From positions 248,001 to 312,000 of the forward strand of contig BGKB01000040.1 in NCBI GenBank assembly GCA_003116975.1: 64,000 nucleotides of DNA, given 5' to 3'. Source of the stretch: Aurantiochytrium sp. KH105. Lineage: Eukaryota > Sar > Bigyra > Thraustochytrida > Thraustochytriidae. A model generated the notes under the pieces. It had not been told where the DNA came from. It saw only the letters and a program-made list of their open reading frames with translations, and ran no database searches. How positions within the stretch are numbered: the first letter of the stretch is position 1; each line of letters opens with the position of its first letter. Positions 1 to 9,100 of this stretch are shown in pieces. Position numbers and translations under genes: made by a program.

Positions 1-3000
1 ACTACTTGAGCTGGAGAACGACTCGTAGTCGACAACGGAGTCGACTTGGCCAGACACGCTGTCGACAATGTCAATGTCAGCGTCGCTGATCTGGATGCGA
101 TTGACCGCAGTCGTCGTCCCTTGGAATAGATTCTGGCCAGCAAGATCAATCGGATTCTTGAGCGCCGCCAAGTAATCGTTTTCCCAATGCTTGAGCAGAG
201 ACAGCCAGCGCTCGCGCTCGAGTCTAGCCTGCGCGACCAGATCCGCCGACTCTGCATTGTCGCCTTCAACCTCGATGGTTCGTTCAATCAGGTCCAAAGA
301 GTCCTCGCACGCGCGTCGCGTTTGGACCACCATCGACGCAACCTGATTGCCCCAGGCGATCGAGTCTGCAGAGGTCACCATGCACGTCTCTTCGTCAAAC
401 GACAGGTGCACTGCCTCCGAGAATTGCGCCACGCTGCCGATGAACATGACCTGGTCCACCGCACTGCCCGTCTCAGCGCTCGACGTGGTGAGCGTGAAAG
501 AGCGAGATGTGGTGCTCACTTCAACCTGATCGTCGTAGGACTGGACTCGTGCGTCGAGTTGACCGGATGCGAGACCAGTAAAGGTTTCCACAGAAGCGAA
601 AGCAGAATCTACTCTGGTTGATACATTAACCTCAGTGTGCATTCCCGATTCTGTCTCCACAATCGCCTGCGCCGAAGTCTGCACAGCAAACGAGCCCTCA
701 AAGCTCATGCTCGCATACGATCCATCGCCTCCAGGAGGAGCGTAGAGGTAGTGCAGCGGAATAGAGTCCTCGCTGGAGAACACAATGGTTGAGCTCTCGC
801 GAATGCTTTTGTCGCCGAGGATAAGAGCGTCGAGGGTCGCTTCAAGGCCAGCGGTCGCATTGTTCCAGACCCTGGGGTTCCGCATGCTAAAGTCCACCGA
901 GCGGATGAACTCGGCAACCTCATGAGAAGCGCCGTCTCCAAGCGGTCGCTGCGGCTCCCCACACACAACGCTCGCGGTCGTGACGGATCGGCTCTCGTAG
1001 TTGACCTCGGCCGCTGCAAACGCGAACTCGCAGGGAGCATTCGGATCGCAATCCACATCGATCTCGGGCGCCAGATTGCTGACCACCTTCACGACTGTTC
1101 CGCCAGGAAGAGTTCCGCACGTTTCGCTCTTGTACGTCTGCGTCGATGTGATGCGAATCGGGATCGTGCGGCCTCCCTCGATGATGGTGTCAAAGGGCAC
1201 TTCAGTGCACGATGCCGTATCGAAGAAAAGATTCCCGGCACGCACAGACAAGTCGATCACAGGGATGGGCTGATGAAGCATCTCCATGAGGCCATCCTCC
1301 ATATCCAGACTCACGTATCGTGCGTCACTCGTAGGGAACTGGTATTCGAAGCTCGTCTGCACGTCTTCGTCATCCGGAAAGTCAAGACTCAATGTATAGT
1401 TGGCAGCAGGCAAGGTCCAATCGTTGATGACATCCGAAGTGGTCCGAGCGAGCTCCACGCCAGGACATGCGTGTACTTGTATGGCAACATCTACGGTGCC
1501 CACGCCGAAATCGCACTCGGTTGCGCCAGCTCGAAGGCGGAGAACACGCTGCGTCGTGTCGCTGATCTCGAGGTTGACAAAGTTCTCATTGACTTGTCGC
1601 CCCGAGCCGCTTAGCAAGGCAGTCGTGACGGCGTCGCCGGAGTCGGCGGCATCAAAAGTATGATCGCCGTAGGTGAGGACAAGTTGCGTCTGCGTGTTGA
1701 TGGGCACATTGAGCGCAAAGCTACCATTGGTCAGGGACGAGGTCGTATAAGCAATGACTTGATCCGTCGCGACGTTAATTGCTTCCACGAGAACGCCTCC
1801 AACGTGGCAAGAGCCGGCACTTTCAAAAGTCTGCGTAATCGTTCCTTCAAGCGTGCGGCTGAGAATATCGACGAGGCGGAGCTGGCGTGTCTTCAAATGC
1901 GTGAGGTAGAATGTTGCAGGAAGGTTTCGTACGTTGTCCACGGTACACTCGACATTGTCATCGTCCGGGCAGAGCTTGATGTCGGTCCCAATGCCCGTCT
2001 TGGACGCGCTCACAAAGGTGATGCTTGAGTCAACACCATGGAACGCCACGTTGTCGTCAAAGATCTCGAGCGTGACCTCACCAGTTGCATCGGTAACAGC
2101 CTGAAACGTGTCTTCGCTCGTGCCGATCTTGTATTCCAGAACTACGTCTTGGGACCCGGAGGCGGCATTGATATCGTTCACAAGAACGTTCCCACGGGCA
2201 ACGAGACTAATCGTTTGCTTCACGCAGGACCGTGTAGACTCTTTGGGATCATCTGGGTGCGTCTCGGATAGATCGGCCCAAGTCAAGGGCTTGTTCAGCT
2301 CGCGCCAGGTGAGCTCCAAACAGGCCGTGAACTCGTCACCTACGCGCAAGCTCGGATCAAGAGCGAGTCGAGGAGCGTTGTCTTCAGGCAAGCTGCAGTC
2401 AATAAGATTGTTTGTCCAGCTTGTCGCAGTCGAGTCTCCCACGCTGCTGTTGACGGCGAGTCTGTACTCTTCGACAATCGAGGTTCTAATCATCTCGGTG
2501 AAGGCCGATTTGACATGAACAGAGTCCTGGGCTGCGGAGCTCGTGGGCGGTACAGAAAGGACCAGTTCCCAGCCACCTGCATGCTCTGCGTTCGTGGGAA
2601 TCACGTACGTGGAGAAATCGAAGTCTGCAGGCTCCTTGAAAGCCAGGGCACTGAGCTTTTCGCCAAGAGCGGAGTCCCGGCATACGTGGTGTTCGCATCC
2701 AGATCCACTGTAATCAGCGTCGCAGCGATTCTCACTGCTTGGATCCAAGGGCGTGGATAGACCTTCGACGCCGCAGAACTCTCCAGACTCGCATGCAGTC
2801 TTTTCACCTTCGTAGCAATAGTAGCCCTTGGGACAAATGTAGCAGCTGTCAATGCCATCGGCTGGACTGGTGTCACTTATGTAGTATCCAGGAAGGCAGG
2901 TGTGGCAATCTTTCATTCCTGCGTACATATCTTCGTCGGGCGTTTCAAGTTCGTTTTTGTAGGCATCGGCAGTTTTGAGCCAGCACTGGTTGTTTTCAGC

Positions 3001-3954
3001 GTTAAAGACGAAAATCACACAATCTGAATTCTGTTGGCACTCGCGACGGCAGTCGTGGGGGTTAGAAGGTGTCGTTAAAGGCATACCATTCAGATCGGCA
3101 TTTGGCCAACTGTAGTGACGTTTCATGCATCCAGGTTCTTGGTAAAGGTTGGCCACATCCCGGGTTACATTTTCCATGTTGGAATCGTTTTCACAATACA
3201 TGTAACCAGTAACGCGGGCATTGCTTTGCGAAGAGTTCATGTTTGTGAAGATTCCGTCGGGCAGTGGTCTCTTATGATGTAAAATACATACATCTTCATT
3301 CGAATTGTACTCCCAGGCTATGCAAGGGTAGTGATTTCCAGTCGCTGCCCATCCCTGATTGTCCTTGGACCAGCTGCAAATGTATGGCGAATCCTTGATT
3401 TGAACGTTGAGCTTGTCCGGGGAATTGCTATTTTTCTCGTGGAGGTACTGCGACTGGATGTAATATTTGTACTCAAACCTTGCTTTGACGGGAAGAGGAT
3501 CCCTTGCGGCGTCGCCTTGGTGCACGGTGCCTTTGTAGCACGGCCATGCTTTCCAACTTTCCGTCCAGTCATGTTCGAACTGGTTTAAGTCGCCGGTCCT
3601 TCTTTTTGCGCAAGACTCTCCTCGGTCTCCAAATCTAAAGTCTTCCAGGTAGCAGCCTTCGTGGCGAAAGGCAGCACTCCAGCCATCGTTGTTCCAGAGC
3701 TCTATACCTCGACGCTTTGATGCTTTCCATCCCTCCATGCACTTGTCACGACATTGTCCTGCGCTCGATGCTTCAGTATTGTTCATGACGGTATTCTCAG
3801 CCCAGCTCGGCGTTCCTAGTATAGCACATCCAGGAAACGTGTCAATGGTAGCCTGACGGTTGGCAACTGTCTGGATCTTGAGTCCTTGTGTGCTGACGAC
3901 GCCATAGAGGCTGGCGACGACGGCACACAGCACGAGCGCAGGTGTCTGTCTCAT
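1..3954 (-). CDS. Giant type I ectoprotein, copy 1 (partial, 3' end off the window)
   Basis: The frame is open from the ATG at 3954 to the left edge (1,318 codons) and aligns with the complete copy at 6151-11850 at an offset of about 7.9 kb. It begins with a hydrophobic signal peptide (about residues 1-24). A Cys-rich ectodomain follows, with two PAN/apple-like segments and a GCC2/GCC3-like Cys-rich module (near 2690-2900), then a long beta-rich stalk. The membrane span and tail lie outside the window. By family analogy it is a cell-surface or secretory-pathway protein, but no function is known. The Cys-rich N-terminal third differs clearly from copy 2, whereas much of the stalk is nearly identical at the DNA level. 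About 60 bases of 5' flank are also shared with copy 2, so the duplication included the promoter-proximal region. Seen: frame, signal peptide, Cys pattern. Inferred: surface location and adhesive or binding role. Confidence 0.85.
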   Translation of the reverse strand, partial: MRQTPALVLCAVVASLYGVVSTQGLKIQTVANRQATIDTFPGCAILGTPSWAENTVMNNTEASSAGQCRDKCMEGWKASKRRGIELWNNDGWSAAFRHEGCYLEDFRFGDRGESCAKRRTGDLNQFEHDWTESWKAWPCYKGTVHQGDAARDPLPVKARFEYKYYIQSQYLHEKNSNSPDKLNVQIKDSPYICSWSKDNQGWAATGNHYPCIAWEYNSNEDVCILHHKRPLPDGIFTNMNSSQSNARVTGYMYCENDSNMENVTRDVANLYQEPGCMKRHYSWPNADLNGMPLTTPSNPHDCRRECQQNSDCVIFVFNAENNQCWLKTADAYKNELETPDEDMYAGMKDCHTCLPGYYISDTSPADGIDSCYICPKGYYCYEGEKTACESGEFCGVEGLSTPLDPSSENRCDADYSGSGCEHHVCRDSALGEKLSALAFKEPADFDFSTYVIPTNAEHAGGWELVLSVPPTSSAAQDSVHVKSAFTEMIRTSIVEEYRLAVNSSVGDSTATSWTNNLIDCSLPEDNAPRLALDPSLRVGDEFTACLELTWRELNKPLTWADLSETHPDDPKESTRSCVKQTISLVARGNVLVNDINAASGSQDVVLEYKIGTSEDTFQAVTDATGEVTLEIFDDNVAFHGVDSSITFVSASKTGIGTDIKLCPDDDNVECTVDNVRNLPATFYLTHLKTRQLRLVDILSRTLEGTITQTFESAGSCHVGGVLVEAINVATDQVIAYTTSSLTNGSFALNVPINTQTQLVLTYGDHTFDAADSGDAVTTALLSGSGRQVNENFVNLEISDTTQRVLRLRAGATECDFGVGTVDVAIQVHACPGVELARTTSDVINDWTLPAANYTLSLDFPDDEDVQTSFEYQFPTSDARYVSLDMEDGLMEMLHQPIPVIDLSVRAGNLFFDTASCTEVPFDTIIEGGRTIPIRITSTQTYKSETCGTLPGGTVVKVVSNLAPEIDVDCDPNAPCEFAFAAAEVNYESRSVTTASVVCGEPQRPLGDGASHEVAEFIRSVDFSMRNPRVWNNATAGLEATLDALILGDKSIRESSTIVFSSEDSIPLHYLYAPPGGDGSYASMSFEGSFAVQTSAQAIVETESGMHTEVNVSTRVDSAFASVETFTGLASGQLDARVQSYDDQVEVSTTSRSFTLTTSSAETGSAVDQVMFIGSVAQFSEAVHLSFDEETCMVTSADSIAWGNQVASMVVQTRRACEDSLDLIERTIEVEGDNAESADLVAQARLERERWLSLLKHWENDYLAALKNPIDLAGQNLFQGTTTAVNRIQISDADIDIVDSVSGQVDSVVDYESFSSSSS

Positions 3955-4706
3955 TGTCTTTTCAGTTGTTGGTTTTCGATGGCGATTGCGATCTGCTGCT
4001 GCCGGCAGGCTGTTGAAGCGATTAATCTTTTGTCGTTGACAACAAGGAAGAACCGCAAGGATACAGGCCTTGGCTACTGGCGTTCATATGAAATTTTCGA
4101 TTTTCATTTCTGTAAAATGGGGGATGAACACTGCTTTCGAATGTCCATGCATCCGTTTCATTGACAGCAGCAGAGTCAGTACAGTGCAGCTCCGCGCCGA
4201 GCGAAGATTGATTCGAGCGCGGCTCGCGCCAATAGTACTTGCGGAGATTCGAGGCGCGCGTCATAGATATGCGCAGAGATTCAGGGTCCGCGCCACAGGT
4301 CTTCGTTGAAAAGCAGCGTCTGCGCCCGATATGTCCGATCAACAAATCACCCATGACTGATTACCAATGGATCAGTCATGACTGACCCAGACAAGATTTC
4401 GGTTGTGGCTGATCAAAATAATGAGGCTAACGATGAAGCCAGAAGGTTCGCAAAACCCACAGCGAAGTTCTCCAAGTAGCAACGAGAGAAATCCGTTGCG
4501 CTATCGCCGGGGCGGCCGCGACGTCGGCGGGGAGGACGTCGCGGCGGGGAGGGGGGGGGGGGTGGCGGCGCCAGGCCGAGCCGGGCCGGCCCAAGAACAA
4601 TGTGGCAGAATTCTACGTTTGGAACAACAACAACTCACCATCAAATTAGGTCATGATTATGAGCTCAGGATCATCCATGAGCAAGATTAATCTTTGCCCT
4701 GGATAA

Positions 4707-4733
4707 ATTTCGTCCCGTTTCTCGGGACGAAAT
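4707..4733. repeat. Hairpin-forming inverted repeat, first copy
   Basis: Two arms reading ATTTCGTCCCG and CGGGACGAAAT pair perfectly over 11 bases around a 5-base loop. A slightly degraded copy in the same orientation lies at 5249-5273, and a looser match (ATTTCGTCCCA) at about 5467. The role is unknown; it could be a remnant of a small fold-back element or a protein-binding palindrome. Confidence 0.6.
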
Positions 4734-5248
4734 AGTCGGCGAAATAGTTTTGCCGAAACAGTGCGTAGTCTCGGCCCGAAAAACCAGAATAGTCATTGAA
4801 AGAAATACCCCAGGTCATTTTTTTTTATCTCGCGCGTTGGTACGGTAATTCCCACTATACCCCTCCGTCACCATGCAAGTTTTCGGGGAGATTCACCCGG
4901 TGGACATGATCAAGCTTGATCTGCAAAGTGGGTAAAGGCCTACTTGTTGGCATTCTTGAGGGAGCCTAACCACCGCTCTTCGTTGATAGCTGCGACGGCT
5001 GTATAGTCTCACCTTGGCGTCGCGTTGCGTCGAGCAACGACGACACCACCCAGCAGACGTGCCGCAGCTGTTCTCGCACCATGTTCCTTCGCGCTGTGGT
5101 GGGCAGCGCAAGTTCGTCCACGCCATGACGCATGCCTTTGAGGATGGTCACGTGCGAGTGACGCAACAATAAATTCTCCGAGCGCAACGTAGATTTTGAA
5201 TTTACCATACGAAACTCCAGTAAGAGGTTCTCAGTCTCCTACTGTTGA

Positions 5249-5273
5249 TTTCGTCTCGTTTTTCGGGACGACA
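5249..5273. repeat. Hairpin-forming inverted repeat, second copy
   Basis: This is related to the palindrome at 4707-4733: the left arm reads ATTTCGTCTCG and the right arm TCGGGACGA, with one mismatch and a short T-rich loop. The 540-base spacing and shared orientation suggest a repeated element rather than a chance hairpin. Confidence 0.5.
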
Positions 5274-6150
5274 CCTATTCTGATAAAATAGACCTCTTCA
5301 TACTCGCAGCCGCCAACTCAGTCATTCATCTAAATCTCAACCAAAAACATTTTTTCGAATCTCAGACCAGGCTTATAGTAATTTAGACACGGAAAACTTA
5401 AAAACTGAGCTCGACTTCATAACACGCGGTGTCGATCTGATCGTGCCCAGACGGACAACGTGAGAAGAGATTTCGTCCCAATTTCATCCCGTTTTACGTG
5501 GCCAGCCAGGGTTAGGATCATACAATGGATGAAAAAAGAGAGAGAAGAAGACTCGGCCTCAACTCCGACTCAGGCTTCGGGCTCGACGCGCGGGGTCGCC
5601 GCTGGCTCGCGCGTGTCGTCGGCGCACACGTGCACACCGGAGCTGGGCCGCTCTTGCAAAGACAGGCAGAGACGCGGACTCGGAGCTGGCGGGTGGTAGT
5701 AACGGCTTCGAGATCCCCAGGCCGTCTTGGAAGGCAACTCGGAGTTGGAAGAGCCCGACCGCGACGGGAGCGACGAGAGCGGCTGCGGCTTGGACGGCAA
5801 CCCGACGAGACGAGACCCCAGAAGAGGGCCCACTCACGGACCTGGAGGAGAGAAGACTTTGGGATGGTTAGTATGAAGGACTGTGTAGGGTTGTGGGCGC
5901 GGCCGCGATCGTATACATCATTTCCAGATATGAAGTCATCAACAATCCCACAAAATGGACATGAAAAGGCTATTTCAGCTCCTTGGAGCGTAATTGATGC
6001 TGACTGGGCCCAGTCTCAAGCCTTCAAAAGGGGGCTATGCAAAGGTCGCGAGCAAAAATACTTCAAAGTATCTCACACAGAACGATACAGAAAAATTGAT
6101 GATAAAAGCAAATGTGGAAAAAGGTATAAACTGGGTCGCTTGCGTCACGA

Positions 6151-9100
6151 TTACGCTGCTGCATGCATCGGGTTGCTACTCTCGACCTTGGCATGCATGT
6201 CGGTGTTCGCGCTGACCGCATCCGAGGCAGTGCTGCGGCGCTTGCCTTGCTCGCGTCGGCGCCGTCGAATGATGAGAAAAGCTGCAGCGACGACCGCAAC
6301 AACGCCCGCAGTCACGCCAAGTCCAACGCCAAGCATCGAAGAGTCGGCGCCACTACCATCCACCCCTTCGTCATCCTCACTCTCCACATAAGACGAGGCG
6401 ACGGCCGCATCGCTTGGAAGAACCCGAGCATAGGCGACTGCCACCGCAGCGCGCCGCTCCGAATCCGTTTGCGTGCCCCACTGGGCCAATGTCGCCGTGT
6501 CCTCGCCGTGCTCTGGCAGAGTAGGCACCACAAAAGTCCTGCTCACGCTGCCATCAGCGAGCGCACGACGACGGCCTCCTGCGGTGATCACCTCTGCGAT
6601 ATTTCCGTGCAAGTCGTGCACGCCTCGAAGCTCCATCGTGACGGTCGTGTTGCTCCACAGCGCCACCGCAGCCGCGTCGGCAGTCTCCATCACGACCGTG
6701 AGGTCATACAGTCGCGAAGCACACGAAATGCTTGTTGTCGCGCTGAGCTCTCCCGAAGCGTCCGTGATGATCGCCTCGAGATCCGCGTGACCGCAATCCA
6801 CGGGCTCATCGAAGCGAAAGTTCGCCACTGGAAAAGAGGATGTCGCCACACGCACCTTGCTCGCGGGCGCCCAGGCCATGAGAACAGGCCCGATGGTGTC
6901 CAAAACGCCAAGCCGCTGACTCGACCGCGTCGAGCCCACGCTGCGGCCCTCGACCGCGCACGAAGCACGGAGCTCGAACAAGAACCTGCCCTCCGACGAG
7001 GTCTTCGCCTGCAGCTCGGCAGCAGTCAGATCCATCGCCGTGCTCCCCGCCGCAAAGCTCGTAACTTCGAACCAGTCCCCAAACGTTGCAGACCCATCGT
7101 AACGAGCAGCCCACAGCGACACCGTCGAGGTCACCGACGAGTCTGAAGCTGATCCGCGCGAGAATGCAATCGGAGTCGTCGGCAAATCCGACGTCAGCGC
7201 CCATGTGGCGGTGGCATCAGAGAGCGTCCCCGCCCAGCTGATCGTCGGACACGTCGAGGCCCAGTTGAGGTCAAACGGCAACGTACGCGATACATCGTCG
7301 TCGCAGACCGAAGTGACTTCGATATTGACAGTCGTGGAGCGGATGCGCTCATCGAGACGCTCGTAAAAGACGGTTACTGGATGCTGGCGGCGAGCCCGCA
7401 CATCAATCTCGACGATCTGATTCAAACTTGTGCCAGCGACGCTGTACACGATGCCGCCCGTTGCGCTCTGCGCGTCCACCGAGATCGCAAGAGTGACGTA
7501 GTCGCTGCTCACAGGCATCGAGGACGTGTCAATATAGAACGAGAAGCTGCCCGTGTTCTCGGTCAGCTCAATGGCCGGTTTCTCGTTGTACGTCAGCGCA
7601 ATGACCTCACGGGCGTCGGTGCCAGGAATGTTGGGGCACGAGGTGAGCCCGCCGCACACGCGGTAGACGTGCGTACCGCTAAAAGGAGACCGGAAGAGCT
7701 CGACACAAATCGAGTTGCCGTCGCCGGCCAGCGCGAGATGCGTCGAAATCGACGTCGACATGGCCTCCCCTTCGGTTGTCACTCTCTCCACTGAGGTAGT
7801 CTGCACAACGGATGTCTCGTGCGACACCTCGGTCGTAGCCTCCATCGACACAAACCAGAGATCAGCAGAAACACTCGCGGAGACGCCCAAAGACACGTCG
7901 AAACTACTTGAGCTGGAGAACGACTCGTAGTCGACAACGGAGTCGACTTGGCCGGATACGCTGTCGACAATGTCAATGTCAGCGTCGCTGATCTGGATGC
8001 GATTGACCGCAGTCGTCGTCCCTTGGAATAGATTCTGGCCAGCAAGATCAATCGGATTCTTGAGCGCCGCCAAGTAATCGTTTTCCCAGTGCTGGAGCAG
8101 AGACAGCCAGCGCTCGCGCTCAAGTCTCGCCTGCGCGACCAGATCCGCCGACTCTGCATTGTCGCCCTCGACCTCAATGGTCCGTTCAATCAGGTCCAAA
8201 GAGTCCTCGCACGCGCGTCGCGTTTGGACCACCATCGACGCAACCTGATTGCCCCAGGCGATCGAGTCTGCAGAGGTCACCATGCACGTCTCTTCGTCAA
8301 ACGACAGGTGCACTGCCTCCGAGAATCGCGCCACGCTGCCGATGAACATGACCTGGTCCACCGCACTGCCCGTCTCAGCGCTCGACGTGGTGAGCGTGAA
8401 AGAGCGAGATGTGGTGCTCACTTCAACCTGATCGTCGTACGACTCGACTTGGGCGTCGACTTCGCCGAAGCCAAGGCCAGCAGAGGTTTCCACAGAAGCG
8501 AATGACGAGCCTACGCTAGCGGAGACCGTGACCCCGGTGTGCATTCCCGATTCTGTCTCCACAATCGCCTGCGCCGAGGTCTGCACAGCAAACGAGCCCT
8601 CAAAGCTCATGCTTGCATACGATCCATCGCCTCCAGGAGGAGCGTAGAGGTAGTGCAGCGGAATAGAGTCCTCGCTGGAGAACACAATGGTCGAGCTCTC
8701 GCGAATGCTCTTGTCGCCGAGAATGAGAGCGTCGAGGGTCGCTTCAAGGCCAGCGGTCGCATTGTTCCAGACCCTGGGGTTCCGCATGCTAAAGTCCACC
8801 GAGCGGATGAACTCGGCAACCTCATGAGAAGCGCCGTCTCCAAGCGGTCGCTGCGGCTCCCCACACACAACGCTCGCGGTCGTGACGGATCGGCTCTCGT
8901 AGTTGACCTCGGCCGCTGCAAACGCGAACTCGCAGGGAGCATTCGGATCGCAATCCACATCGATCTCGGGCGCCAGATTGCTGACCACCTTCACGACTGT
9001 TCCGCCAGGAAGAGTTCCGCACGTTTCGCTCTTGTACGTCTGCGTCGATGTGATGCGAATCGGGATCGTGCGGCCTCCCTCGATGATGGTGTCAAAGGGC

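Larger units (their letters stand above)
3955..6150. other. Spacer between the tandem ectoprotein genes
   Basis: No convincing gene was found in these 2.2 kb. Open frames here are short, Arg-rich and unlike neighbouring proteins. The first ~60 bases resemble the 5' flank of copy 2 and probably hold the promoter of copy 1. The spacer also contains a 9-base inverted repeat (ATGACTGAT/ATCAGTCAT, about 4353-4380), a G-run of about ten near 4552, and two related hairpins at 4707-4733 and 5249-5273. Confidence 0.6.

Noticed and set aside
4893-5208. Two short minus-strand frames that looked like transposase scraps
   Set aside because: No catalytic triad or recognisable transposase motif, and too short to name.
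5525-6391. 288-codon plus-strand frame at the 3' end of ectoprotein copy 2
   Set aside because: It overlaps the coding end of the ectoprotein antisense and is Arg-rich without features.
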